DNA of 64,000 nt from Kribbella kalugense. Lineage in GTDB: Bacteria > Actinomycetota > Actinomycetes > Propionibacteriales > Kribbellaceae. The notes under the pieces were generated by a model. That model had not been told where the DNA came from. It was given only the letters and a program-made list of their open reading frames with translations, and did not search any database. Both the position numbers and the translations under genes were made by a program. The stretch is taken from NCBI RefSeq assembly GCF_004365875.1, contig NZ_SODF01000001.1, forward strand, positions 1,178,001 through 1,242,000, written 5' to 3'. Positions 41,857 to 50,711 of this stretch are shown here, one piece after another (the stretch's first letter is position 1; each line of letters starts with the position of its first letter).

Positions 41857-42435
41857 GTGCCGACTGGTGTGGCGATACGGGACGCGCGGGAGCAGTTGTT
41901 CGACGCGGCCGAGCGAGTGCTGCTCCGGGACGGTCCGGACGCGTTGACCAGCCGGGCCGTGACGACCGAGGCCGGGTGCGCGAAGGGCGTGCTGCACAAG
42001 CACTTCACCGACTTCGACGGCTTCCTCGCCGAGCTCGTCCTGGACCGGATCCGCCGCCTCGACGACCAGGCCGAGGTCCTGCTGAAGGCGGCCGGGCAGG
42101 GGAGTGTCGCCGACAACCTGACCACGATGCTGACTGACTTGTTCGGCTCGGTCGCGGTCGCGATCGTGAGCCTGACGATCTCCCGCGACGGCCTCCGCGC
42201 CCGACTACGCGAGGCCGTGCCAACCGGCGTACCGATCCTCAGCGACGCCGGCCGCGTGGTGATGGACTACCTGACCGCGGAACAGAAGTACGGCCGCATC
42301 CCCGCCGACGCCGACCTCAACACCCTCGGCCTCACCCTGATCGGCTCCACCCACCTACTCTTCGCCGACCGCACCGGCGTCCGCCCCACCTATGACGAGG
42401 TACGCCGCTTCGTCAGCTCCGTAGTACCCGAATAA
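41857..42435 (+). CDS. TetR regulator of methyltransferase
   Basis: 192 residues with helix-turn-helix TSRAVTTEAGCAKGVLHKHF (about 28-48). GTG 41857 follows GGGAG at 6 bases; further GTG codons just upstream are possible. It is divergent from the methyltransferase and the paired palindromes between them suggest mutual and autoregulation. Its stop is immediately adjacent to the stop of the convergent MFS gene. Ligand unknown. Confidence 0.85.
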   Translation: MPTGVAIRDAREQLFDAAERVLLRDGPDALTSRAVTTEAGCAKGVLHKHFTDFDGFLAELVLDRIRRLDDQAEVLLKAAGQGSVADNLTTMLTDLFGSVAVAIVSLTISRDGLRARLREAVPTGVPILSDAGRVVMDYLTAEQKYGRIPADADLNTLGLTLIGSTHLLFADRTGVRPTYDEVRRFVSSVVPE

Positions 42436-43809
42436 CTAGACCCGGGCGGGCTGGGTGTTGCCGGCTTCGTCGATGCCTCGGCGCATGTCTACCCGGACCA
42501 GGAGGGCCAGGCCGATGACGAAGAAGATGCCGAGGGCAACGATGGCCGGGCGGTACGAACCGGTGAGCTGGTGGACCAGGCCGAAGACCAGCGTGCCGAG
42601 CCAGGACGTGCCGCGTTCGCCGGCCTGGTAGAGGGAGAAGTACTCCGCCTCGCGGCCCTTCGGGATCAGCTGGCTGAACGCCGACCGGGACAGCGCCTGG
42701 GTGCCGCCGAGGACGATCCCGATCGCGACCCCCATCACGAGGAACGGCGCGATCTGGTGGGCCGGCAGCAGGAACCCGGCGATCACGATCAGCATCCACA
42801 CGACCAGACCACCGGTGATGGTCCGATGTGCGCCGTACCGCTGGGCGAACCGTCCGAACGCGAGCGCACCGAAGAAGGCGACGAACTGGACCAGCAGGAT
42901 CGTCGCGATCAGGATCTGGGTCTCGAACCCGAGCTGCTTCTCGCCGTACGTCGACGACACCGAGATGACTGTCTGGATCCCGTCGTTGAAGAACAGGTAC
43001 GCGATCAGGAACAGCATCGTCATCCGGTACGCGCGCATGTGCTTCAACGTGGCCGACAACTGCCCGAAGCTCTGCCGGACCAGGTTGCCGCTACGGACCT
43101 GTTCGACCCCTGTCGGCGGCCGGTTCCGCAGCCGGATGAACGGGATGAAGGTGAACAGTCCCCACCACAGCCCGGCGCTGAGCAGACTGAGCCGGACCGC
43201 CGTGCTCTGGCTCATCCCGAGCGCGTCGTGCGCGGTGACGACGGCGAGGTTCACCAGGAGCAGCAGGAAACCACCGGCGTACCCGAACGCCCAGGCGCGC
43301 GACGAGACGGCGTCACGCTGATCCGGGGGCGCGATGTCGATCAGGATCGAGTCGTAGACGACCAGCGACGAGCCGAGGCACAGGTTGCCGATGAAGAGCA
43401 GTAGTGCGCCCAGCTCCCAGCGGCCGCCGCCGACGAACACCATGCAGGACGCCGCCAACGCTCCGGCCCAGGCGAAGCCGCACATCAGGAGCTTCTTGTT
43501 CGCCATCCGGTCCGCGATCGCGCCGACCACCGGCAGGAAGAGCGCCGAGACCAGGGTCGCCACGGTCACGATGTAGAACGCCAGCGAGCCGGGGGAGATG
43601 CCGAGCCCAAGCACCTGCAGGTTCGTGTTGCAGGGGTGGTCCGTGGTCCCGACGTACCCACAGGCTGCGTTCTCCGCGACCGACGTCAGGTACGGCGCGA
43701 ACAGCACGGTGCCCGTCGTCGTGACGTAGCCCGAGTTCGCCCAGTCGTAAAGGCTGAACCCCCAGTACTCGCGCTTGTCGACCGCCGGAGGGGCGGAGAG
43801 AAATCCCAT
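42436..43809 (-). CDS. Atg22/UMF1-like MFS transporter
   Basis: 457 residues with about twelve membrane helices. The N-terminus EYWGFSLYDWANSGYVTT and IADRMANKKLLM, and the later IPKGREAEYFSLYQ, are typical of the Atg22-like branch of the major facilitator superfamily found in bacteria. In yeast Atg22 exports amino acids from the vacuole; bacterial substrates are unknown. ATG 43809 is used. It faces the TetR gene tail to tail and diverges from the FG-GAP protein gene across 157 bases in which I see no strong signal besides that gene's ribosome-binding site. Confidence 0.85.
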   Translation of the reverse strand: MGFLSAPPAVDKREYWGFSLYDWANSGYVTTTGTVLFAPYLTSVAENAACGYVGTTDHPCNTNLQVLGLGISPGSLAFYIVTVATLVSALFLPVVGAIADRMANKKLLMCGFAWAGALAASCMVFVGGGRWELGALLLFIGNLCLGSSLVVYDSILIDIAPPDQRDAVSSRAWAFGYAGGFLLLLVNLAVVTAHDALGMSQSTAVRLSLLSAGLWWGLFTFIPFIRLRNRPPTGVEQVRSGNLVRQSFGQLSATLKHMRAYRMTMLFLIAYLFFNDGIQTVISVSSTYGEKQLGFETQILIATILLVQFVAFFGALAFGRFAQRYGAHRTITGGLVVWMLIVIAGFLLPAHQIAPFLVMGVAIGIVLGGTQALSRSAFSQLIPKGREAEYFSLYQAGERGTSWLGTLVFGLVHQLTGSYRPAIVALGIFFVIGLALLVRVDMRRGIDEAGNTQPARV

Positions 43810-43966
43810 GCGCGGAAGTGTGTCAGGTCCAGGGGAGCTTGGCCCTAGAGAGATCCGCGCTAGTCCGGTTTACTGGCCCGAAGGGCTCTCGGCGGGTGAC
43901 CGAACGAGTACCCGGTGCGGCCTCACCCGCCAGGCGCCGCAGCTTCAACACAAGAGGGGGAATCTC

Positions 43967-44869
43967 ATGCGCAGACGCTTGCGCCTTGGGGGACGAACAG
44001 GACTGGCGCTAGTCGCGGGCTTCGGCCTGCTGTTCGCCGGTACTTCGGTGTCTTCCGCAGTGCAGGAGAAGTCGGCGGGAGCAGCCACAGTGGCTGCGCT
44101 CGTCGTCAAGAACAACGACTTCAACTCCGACACCCACTCGGACGTCCTGTCCGTCGACACCGCTGGGCGCCTGTGGCTCTACCCGGGGAGTGGTGCGGGC
44201 GGCTGGCAGTCGCGCGTCGGATACAGCCTCGGCTGGGACGCGATGACCCAACTGCTGGTGCCCGGGGACTTCGACGGGGACGCACACGCCGACCTGATGT
44301 CGGTCGACGCCGACGGTTACCTGCGCCTGTACTCGGGCGACGGGCACAGCGGTTGGCAGGTCTGGAAGCGCTTCGGCGGCGGCTGGAACGCGATGACCGC
44401 CGTCCGCGGCGTGGGCGACTTCAACGGCGACGGCTTCATGGACATCATGGCCCGGCAGAGCACCGGCCAGCTGTGGCTCTACCCGGGCAACGGCAAGGGT
44501 GGCTTCCTCACCCGGGTCGGGTACGGGTACGGCTGGAACGCGATGACCGCCTTGATGGGCATCGGCGACTTCGACGGCGACACCTTCCCCGACCTCGCGG
44601 CTCGTGACGGCGACGGGGCTGTCTGGCTGTACCGAGGCAACGGAACGGGCGGCTGGTTGGCCGGCCGGACCCTGATCGGCTCCAGCTGGCAGAACCTCAC
44701 GGCTCTGGTGACGCCGTGGGACTTCTCGGGTGACGGCAAGGCGGATCTCCTGGTCCGCAATGTGCCGGGGGCGCTCCTCATGTACCGCGGCAACGGAACC
44801 GGCGGATGGACTCTGCCTCCGGTTCAGGTCGGGTCCGGATGGAACGGCATGACGAAGATCGTCAGCTGA
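43967..44869 (+). CDS. Secreted FG-GAP/VCBS repeat protein
   Basis: 300 residues. A signal peptide with RRR and a hydrophobic core (about 1-30) is followed by five repeats of about 50 residues, each with a calcium-type Asp loop (DFNSDTHSD, DFDGDAHAD, DFNGDGFMD, DFDGDTFPD, DFSGDGKAD) and LWLYPGNGKGGW-like strands. They should form a beta-propeller-like extracellular domain; no enzyme domain is attached. ATG 43967 has GAGGGGG 7 bases upstream. A terminator follows. Confidence 0.87.
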   Translation: MRRRLRLGGRTGLALVAGFGLLFAGTSVSSAVQEKSAGAATVAALVVKNNDFNSDTHSDVLSVDTAGRLWLYPGSGAGGWQSRVGYSLGWDAMTQLLVPGDFDGDAHADLMSVDADGYLRLYSGDGHSGWQVWKRFGGGWNAMTAVRGVGDFNGDGFMDIMARQSTGQLWLYPGNGKGGFLTRVGYGYGWNAMTALMGIGDFDGDTFPDLAARDGDGAVWLYRGNGTGGWLAGRTLIGSSWQNLTALVTPWDFSGDGKADLLVRNVPGALLMYRGNGTGGWTLPPVQVGSGWNGMTKIVS

Positions 44870-44877
44870 CGGCGGAC

Positions 44878-44907
44878 GACCCGCGGCGCCCTCGGGTACC
44901 GCGGGTC
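44878..44907. terminator. Bidirectional hairpin terminator
   Basis: GACCCGCGG pairs perfectly with CCGCGGGTC (44878-44886 with 44899-44907), between the convergent FG-GAP and glycerophosphodiesterase genes. Confidence 0.65.
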
Positions 44908-45658
44908 ACGTCCACTGACCTCGCTCGATCAGTACGTCGCGGAGGAGGTCGGTGCGGTCGGTGATGAGGCCGTCGACGCCGGCGTCGAGCAGCCGGCGCA
45001 TCGTGTCGGGATCGTCGACCGTCCAGACGTGGACCTGCTTGCCGTGGGAGTGGGCTCGCTCGATCAGGCCGGGCGTGAGGATGTGCAGAGCGCCGTACCG
45101 CTCCGGGATCTGCAGGCAGCCGCCGGGGGACTTGAGCGCGAACGGCAGGAACCGGATCAGGGCGATCTCCAACTCGCCGTACCCGGTGCACAGGCGCGGA
45201 CCGAGCAGCTTGCGGATCCGCCGGACCCGGGACTGGGAGAACGACGAGACGCAGATCCGGTCGATCGCGTTCGCGGCCCGGAGGACCTTCGCGGCCGGCT
45301 CGAGCCCACCCTCGGCCTTGATGTCGAGGTTGAACCGGATGTCGGGGAAGTGCTCGAGCAGCTCGTCCAGCCGGGGGATCGGCTCGTGACCGTTGATCTT
45401 GGCCTTGCTGACCTCCGACCAGGGCAGCTCGGCGATCACGCCGGTCCGGTCGGTGACGCGGTCGAGCTTGTCGTCGTGGAACGCGATCACGACCCCGTCG
45501 CTGGTCGCGTGCAGGTCGGTCTCGAGATAGGTGTACCCGAGGTCGACCGCGTTCTCGAACGCGTGCAGCGAGTTCTCGTAGCCGACGTTGTCCGGGTGTT
45601 TCGCGCCGCCTCGATGAGCCATCGCGATCGGCCCGTCGTGGACGAGGTAGGGATACAC
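44906..45658 (-). CDS. Glycerophosphodiester phosphodiesterase
   Basis: 250 residues, GDPD family. AMAHRGGAKHPDNVGYENSL, LETDLHATSDGVVIAFHDDKLDRVTD (in parts) and the C-terminal HVWTVDDPDTMRRLLDAGVDGLITD carry the catalytic His pair and metal-binding Glu/Asp. It splits glycerophosphodiesters to glycerol-3-phosphate and an alcohol. No signal peptide, so cytoplasmic. GTG 45658 lies 7 bases after CATACT (45666-45671), so probably leaderless. Confidence 0.9.
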   Translation of the reverse strand: MYPYLVHDGPIAMAHRGGAKHPDNVGYENSLHAFENAVDLGYTYLETDLHATSDGVVIAFHDDKLDRVTDRTGVIAELPWSEVSKAKINGHEPIPRLDELLEHFPDIRFNLDIKAEGGLEPAAKVLRAANAIDRICVSSFSQSRVRRIRKLLGPRLCTGYGELEIALIRFLPFALKSPGGCLQIPERYGALHILTPGLIERAHSHGKQVHVWTVDDPDTMRRLLDAGVDGLITDRTDLLRDVLIERGQWT

Positions 45659-45684
45659 GACAGGAAGTATGTACCGTTTGGGTC
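45659..45684. promoter_or_regulatory. Face-to-face leaderless promoters
   Basis: Only 26 bases separate two divergent start codons. Reverse -10 CATACT (45666-45671) and forward TACCGT (45672-45677) are back to back, each 7 bases from its GTG. RNA polymerases could not occupy both at once. Confidence 0.5.
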
Positions 45685-46818
45685 GTGACGGTACTCAGCT
45701 CCCGCCCCGACCTGTGGACCCTCGACCCCGATGTCCTCCACCTCAACCATGGTTCGTACGGCGCCGTGCCGCGCCGGACCCAGGAGGTGATGGCCGGCCT
45801 GCGGGCCGAGATGGACGCCAACCCGATGGTCTGGTTCCGCACGGTCGCCGACCGCCTGACCACGAGCCGCCTCGAGCTGGCGGCGTACCTGGAAACGGAC
45901 CCGGCCGGATTCGCCCTGGTCCCGAACGCCAGTGCCGGTGTCACGGTCGCGCTCGCGACGCTGCCGATCCCCGCGGGCAGCCGGATCGTCCTGACCGACC
46001 ACACGTACGGCGCCGTCCGGTACGCCGCTGAGCGGTTCGCCAAGGCCAACCAGGCCGAGGTCGTCATCGTGGGGATCCCGCTGGAGGCCGACGACGAGAC
46101 CGTGGTGTCGCTGATCGCGGAGAGGCTCGACGGGGCGTCCGTCCTGATCGTGGACCAGATCACCTCGGGTACGGCGAAGGTGCTGCCGATCGACGGCCTC
46201 GTCAAGGCGGCTCACGAACGCGGCGTACCGATCGTGGTCGACGGCGCGCACGCCCCGGCACTGATCGACGCACCGGCGGCCGCGGGCGCGGACTTCTGGA
46301 CCGGCAACTTCCACAAGTGGCCGGCCGCGCCGCGGGCGACGGCTGGGCTGGTGGTCGCGGAACAGTGGCGCTCGGCAACGATGCCGCTGATCGTCTCGTG
46401 GTCGGAGTACGAGGAGCGGATGCCGGAGCGGTTCGACATGCAGGGCACGTACGACTACATCCCGTGGATCGCGGCGCCCGAGTCGCTGCGGGTCCTGGCC
46501 GCTCTGGACTGGCCGACGCGGCGTCCGCAGCTGACCGCGCTGGTCGAGGAGGGCGCCAGGATCCTGGCCAAGTCGCTCGGCACCGGTGTCGCGGAGGTCG
46601 TCCACCCACCTGCGACGATGCGCCTGGTCGAGCTGCCCTCCTCGGTCGACCTGTCCGGTGGCGATGCGCTGAAGATGCGGATCTCGCGCGAGCTGAAGGC
46701 CGAGATCACGTTCACCGGTTTCGAGGAACGCAAGTTCATCCGGTTGTCGGCGCATGCCTACAACTCGCCGGCGGACTACCAGAAACTGTCGGAGGGCCTT
46801 CCTAAGCTCCTCGCGTGA
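45685..46818 (+). CDS. Class V PLP aminotransferase (epimerase-like)
   Basis: 377 residues related to isopenicillin-N epimerase/cysteine desulfurase-fold enzymes. LNHGSYGAVPRRTQEVM starts the fold; VDGAHAPALI holds the cofactor Asp and GNFHKWPAAPRA the PLP lysine. The real substrate is unknown. GTG 45685 appears leaderless. It overlaps the following methyltransferase by four bases (GTGA), so the two are co-expressed and may act on the same small molecule. Confidence 0.85.
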   Translation: MTVLSSRPDLWTLDPDVLHLNHGSYGAVPRRTQEVMAGLRAEMDANPMVWFRTVADRLTTSRLELAAYLETDPAGFALVPNASAGVTVALATLPIPAGSRIVLTDHTYGAVRYAAERFAKANQAEVVIVGIPLEADDETVVSLIAERLDGASVLIVDQITSGTAKVLPIDGLVKAAHERGVPIVVDGAHAPALIDAPAAAGADFWTGNFHKWPAAPRATAGLVVAEQWRSATMPLIVSWSEYEERMPERFDMQGTYDYIPWIAAPESLRVLAALDWPTRRPQLTALVEEGARILAKSLGTGVAEVVHPPATMRLVELPSSVDLSGGDALKMRISRELKAEITFTGFEERKFIRLSAHAYNSPADYQKLSEGLPKLLA

Positions 46819-47444
46819 ACGACATTCAAGGGTCTTACAACGCCGCTGCCGCCGAATACCACGCGATCCTGAAGGACTACCACCGCGCCGATCCGTTCGA
46901 GGCGGGCGCGCTCGACTACTTCGCCGCGCTCATCGAAGACGGACCGGTCGGGGACCTCGGATGTGGGACCGGGCGGATCACGACGTACCTGGCCCAGCAG
47001 GGTCTGGACGTGTTCGGGGTCGATCTGACGCCGGGGATGATCGAGGTCGCGAAACGGGAGTATCCGGAGCTGCGGTTCGAGGTCGGGTCGTTGTTCGACC
47101 TCGACTTGAAGGACGGCGAGCTGGCCGGCGCACTCGCGTGGTACTCGCTCGTCCATACTCCGCGCGAGGACCTGCCGGCCGTGTTCGCGGAGCTGTTCCG
47201 GGTGCTGCGGCCCGGTGGCTATCTGGTGCACGGGTTCAAGGTAGGCGTCGGCGATCGGCATCTGAGCAGCGCCTACGGTCATGACCTCGACCTCGAGGTC
47301 TACATGCAGGATCCCGCGGACGTCGCCGGGCTGCTCGCGGCCGCCGGGTTCGCGGAGGTCGCGACCCTGACGCGCGCGGCGCTGCCCGGCGAGAAGGACG
47401 CCGCACAGGCCGCCCTCATCGTCCGCAAGCCTGCTACCCCTTGA
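46815..47444 (+). CDS. SAM-dependent methyltransferase
   Basis: 209 residues with motif I GDLGCGTGRITTYLAQQG, FGVDLTPGMIEVAKREYP and FRVLRPGGYLVHGFK, a methyltransferase-11 fold on a small substrate. GTG 46815 overlaps the aminotransferase stop. The 3' end overlaps the convergent permease gene by 11 bases. Confidence 0.85.
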   Translation: MNDIQGSYNAAAAEYHAILKDYHRADPFEAGALDYFAALIEDGPVGDLGCGTGRITTYLAQQGLDVFGVDLTPGMIEVAKREYPELRFEVGSLFDLDLKDGELAGALAWYSLVHTPREDLPAVFAELFRVLRPGGYLVHGFKVGVGDRHLSSAYGHDLDLEVYMQDPADVAGLLAAAGFAEVATLTRAALPGEKDAAQAALIVRKPATP

Positions 47445-48285
47445 TCGCTCCCGACGTCATGCCGGCGACGATCTGCCGGTTGAAGAACAGGAACATGATC
47501 AGCGGCGGGATCGTGATCAGCAGGATGTTCATGAACAGCAGGTTGTACTGGGTCGAGAACTGGCTGTTGAAGTTGTAGAGCGTCAGCTGAACGGTCGCGT
47601 TCTGGTCGCCGGGCAGGAAGTACAGCGGGTTGGTGAAGTCGTTGAAGACGGCGACCGACTGCACCACGACGACGGTGACGATCACCGATCTCAGCAGCGG
47701 GAAGATGACGCGGAAGAAGAGGCCGAACGGGCCGGCGCCGTCGATGACCGCGGCTTCGTCGAGTTCGCGGGGAATGGTCGCGACGAAGGCCCGGAAGAGC
47801 AGGACGCAGAACGAAAGGCCGAAGGCTATCTCTATCAGGATCAGGCCTGGCAGCGTCTTGAACAGGCCTAGTTTCTGCAGCACCCAGATGGTCGGCACGA
47901 CAGCCGGCGGGATGATCAGGCCGGAGAGCACGAGGAAGTTGATCAGGCCGTTCCACCGGCTTTTGCGGCGCTGGAGGACGAAGCCGGCCATAGCGGCCAG
48001 GATCACCATGCCGGCGACGCTGGCGACGGTGAGGACGGTGCTGTTGATGAAGGCGATCACCAGCATGTAGTCGCGCGCCTTGACCACTTCGACGAAGTTC
48101 TGCACGATCCGGAATTGATGCGGCCAGGCGAAGTTCAGGTCCGCGGATTGCTGCCGATCCTTCACGGCGGTCAGCACGATGAACGCGAACGGGATGACGA
48201 ACACGACGATCGAGACCAGGATCGCGACCGCGCTCAGCGCCCACTTGCGGGCCGGTCGGTGGTTGACGAGTTCCGCCGTACTCAC
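47434..48285 (-). CDS. Carbohydrate ABC permease 2 (MalG-like)
   Basis: 283 residues, six membrane helices, with the EAA loop RELDEAAVIDGAGPFGLFFRV that docks the ATPase. GTG 48285 overlaps the upstream permease stop as GTGA. Last gene of the rhamnoside operon. No ATPase gene is present; such CUT1 systems often share a genome-wide MsiK-like ATPase. Confidence 0.9.
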   Translation of the reverse strand: MSTAELVNHRPARKWALSAVAILVSIVVFVIPFAFIVLTAVKDRQQSADLNFAWPHQFRIVQNFVEVVKARDYMLVIAFINSTVLTVASVAGMVILAAMAGFVLQRRKSRWNGLINFLVLSGLIIPPAVVPTIWVLQKLGLFKTLPGLILIEIAFGLSFCVLLFRAFVATIPRELDEAAVIDGAGPFGLFFRVIFPLLRSVIVTVVVVQSVAVFNDFTNPLYFLPGDQNATVQLTLYNFNSQFSTQYNLLFMNILLITIPPLIMFLFFNRQIVAGMTSGAIKG

Positions 48286-49208
48286 ATGTCCACCTCTTTC
48301 CGGTTCAGGAACCACGACAGCGGGAGGACGATCGCGGTGACGGTGATGAACAGGACCACGTTGCCCGCGGTCGACAGACCGTAGAAGCCGGCCTGGTACT
48401 GCTTGTAGATCACCGACGCGATCACGTCCGAGGTGAATCCTGGCCCGCCCTGCGTCATCGCCCAGATCAGGTCGAAGGACCGCAGCCCGCCGATCAGGGA
48501 CAAGATGATGACCGTGACGGTGGCCGGCCGCGACAGTGGCAGCACCACTCGCCGGAACGTCTCCCAGGAGCTGGCCCCGTCGACCCGGGCCGCCTCGATG
48601 TACTCGCGGGGAATCGAGACGATCCCCGCGATATAGATCAGCGTGGCCAGGCCGACACCCTTCCAGACGTCGACCGCGGCGACCGACAGCAGCGCCCACT
48701 TCGGGTCGGTCAGCCAGCCTGGACCGCTGATCCCGACCACGCTGAGCGCACCGTTGATCAGGCCACGCTCGGGGTTCATCAGCACGGTGAAGGTGAGACC
48801 GACGCCGATCGTGGAGACCAGTACCGGGAAGAACACCACCGAGCGAAGGTAGCCGCGGGCAACGATCTGGGAGGTGAGCAGTACGGCGAGGAGCAGCCCG
48901 AGCACCACCTTCGACCCGGACGTGACGACGGCGTAGATGAGCGTGTTGGTGAAGCCCTTGACCAGCGCGGGCTCCTGGAAGAACAGCTTGAAGTTGTCCA
49001 GCCCGACGAACTTCGAGTCGAACAGGCTCCACCGGGTCAGGCTGAAGTACAGCGAGGCGAACGTCGGGACCAGGAACAGGACGCTGTAGATGATCGCCGA
49101 CGGCAGGAAGAACCAGTTCGAGTACGGGCGGTAGACCTTGCTCCCGGCCGCCGAAGCGGCCGGGGCGGCCTTGCTACGTTCCTGTGGTTTCACCGAAGTG
49201 GTGGTCAT
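48282..49208 (-). CDS. Carbohydrate ABC permease 1 (MalF-like)
   Basis: 308 residues, six membrane helices; the EAA loop is REYIEAARVDGASSWETFRR. It forms the membrane channel with permease 2. ATG 49208 has GGAGG 4 bases upstream. It follows the binding-protein gene after a 125-bp gap that contains two strong hairpins, which would lower its expression relative to the binding protein. Confidence 0.9.
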   Translation of the reverse strand: MTTTSVKPQERSKAAPAASAAGSKVYRPYSNWFFLPSAIIYSVLFLVPTFASLYFSLTRWSLFDSKFVGLDNFKLFFQEPALVKGFTNTLIYAVVTSGSKVVLGLLLAVLLTSQIVARGYLRSVVFFPVLVSTIGVGLTFTVLMNPERGLINGALSVVGISGPGWLTDPKWALLSVAAVDVWKGVGLATLIYIAGIVSIPREYIEAARVDGASSWETFRRVVLPLSRPATVTVIILSLIGGLRSFDLIWAMTQGGPGFTSDVIASVIYKQYQAGFYGLSTAGNVVLFITVTAIVLPLSWFLNRKEVDM

Positions 49209-49213
49209 GGGGC

Positions 49214-49313
49214 CTCCCGGCCTGGACTGAGGAGCGCAGGGAGCGAAGCGACCGGAGCGACGAGGGAAGGCCGGGAGTTACAGCCCCATGACCCGCCGCG
49301 CCGGAGGCGCGGC
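49214..49313 (-). terminator. Two hairpins between binding-protein and permease genes
   Basis: Stem 1: CTCCCGGCCT (49214-49223) with its inverse at 49268-49277. Stem 2: GCCGCGCC (49295-49302) with GGCGCGGC (49306-49313), a 3-base loop. They lie between the binding-protein stop and permease 1 on the reverse strand and probably act as a partial terminator or mRNA stabiliser. Confidence 0.6.
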
Positions 49314-49333
49314 ATTAGTAGAGCCACGGACCC

Positions 49334-50656
49334 TCACCAACCTGCCAGCCCGAGTTGCTGGGCCTGCTTCTTCACGTCCTCGTCGTACCGGACGGCGCCG
49401 TCCTTCGCCTTCCGGATCCCCGAACCGACCTCGACGGTGATCTGCGAGAGCGACGGGCCCTTGACCGGGGACACGAACTCCAGCGCGAGGCTGGACGCAC
49501 CCGGCTTGTCCAGGTACGGCTGCATGTCCTTGATGGCTTGCGGTACATCGGCCGGCAGCGCGCAGCCCTTGACCGCGTACGGACCGGTCGGTGCCCCGGC
49601 CGTGGTCTGCGACTTGCATCCGTCCGGGCTGGCGATGAAGGCGAGGAACTTCTTGGCCGCGTCCAGCTTGGCGCCGGTCGCGGTCTTCGGAATGTAGTTG
49701 GCACCCGGCGTCCAGACGGTCAGGCCGTTCTTGCTCGCGTCGTCACCAGGCAGCGCGAACAGGCCCACGTTCTTGCCCGCGTCCGGGTACGTCGCGATCA
49801 TGTTCGCGACCACGCCGGACAGGATCGGGTACTGCGCACCCTTGCCGGTGGCAAGCATCTTGAGCCCGTCCGGCAGCTTGGCCGAGGCGAAGTCCTTGTT
49901 CTCGTAGCCGGCGTCATGGACGGCCTCGGTGTGCTCGAAACCCTTGAGCGCGGCCGGCGAGGTCGCGTACTTCGCCTGGTTCTTGGTGTACTTGTCGGCG
50001 AAGTCCGGCTCCGTGGCCGCCACGTTGTGGAAGTCGCCCAGGACGAACAGCTGCGCGGTCCAGGTCTCGCCGTAGGTCTGGATCACCGGCGGGATCCCGG
50101 CGGCCTTGATCTTCGCGCTGTTCGCCATGAACTCGGCCCAGGTCTTCGGCGGCGTCAGCCCGAGCCGCTTGTAGATCGGGATGTTGTACAGCACCGCTCC
50201 GCCCATGAACCCGCCGACGGGCACGCCGTACACCTGGTTGTCGGCGGTCACGGTGTTCTTGAAGTTGTCGTCCAGGTTGCCGACGTACGGCTGGTCGCTG
50301 AGTGAGACGAGGTTCTTCTGTGGCGCGATCGCCTGGAACAGCGACCCGGTGTTGTAGTTGAACACCTCCGGCATGTCGCCGGTGGACAGCCGGGTCTTGA
50401 CGATGTTGTCGCCCTCGGTGCCGGCCGGCCGGGTTTCGATCTTGATCGAGATCCCGGCGTTCTTCGCGGTGAAATCCTTCACCAGTTGCTGGGCGTTCTT
50501 CAGATCCTGATCCTGGTTGCCGATCAGGTACGTGATCTGGACCGAGCCGCCGCTCGAGTCGCTACTGGATCCGAGACTGCCCGCGCTGCACGCGGTGAGC
50601 ACCAGCGAACTGACGGCAAGTAGCGCCAGTCCGCTGGCTCCTGGGCGGAACCTCAT
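49334..50656 (-). CDS. Sugar-binding lipoprotein of ABC transporter
   Basis: 440 residues, family 1 extracellular binding protein. Signal peptide with lipobox LTAC (Cys23) anchors it outside the membrane. The mature part starts with a Ser/Gly linker and VQITYLIGNQDQDLKNAQQL, with PEVFNYNTGSLFQ and a conserved C-terminal hinge. Context points to rhamnose or rhamno-oligosaccharides. ATG 50656 has GGAGG 7 bases upstream. It follows the rhamnosidase after 55 bases. Confidence 0.9.
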   Translation of the reverse strand: MRFRPGASGLALLAVSSLVLTACSAGSLGSSSDSSGGSVQITYLIGNQDQDLKNAQQLVKDFTAKNAGISIKIETRPAGTEGDNIVKTRLSTGDMPEVFNYNTGSLFQAIAPQKNLVSLSDQPYVGNLDDNFKNTVTADNQVYGVPVGGFMGGAVLYNIPIYKRLGLTPPKTWAEFMANSAKIKAAGIPPVIQTYGETWTAQLFVLGDFHNVAATEPDFADKYTKNQAKYATSPAALKGFEHTEAVHDAGYENKDFASAKLPDGLKMLATGKGAQYPILSGVVANMIATYPDAGKNVGLFALPGDDASKNGLTVWTPGANYIPKTATGAKLDAAKKFLAFIASPDGCKSQTTAGAPTGPYAVKGCALPADVPQAIKDMQPYLDKPGASSLALEFVSPVKGPSLSQITVEVGSGIRKAKDGAVRYDEDVKKQAQQLGLAGW

Positions 50657-50711
50657 CTTTGACCTCCAAGGGGATGTTGTTCGAAGCAGCGGGGCGGGGT
50701 CGGGTGGTGGG

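Noticed and set aside
47434..49032. 532-codon reverse open frame suggesting a single long permease
   Set aside because: It is the permease 2 frame extended into a non-coding frame of permease 1; both permeases have separate starts and a GTGA overlap.
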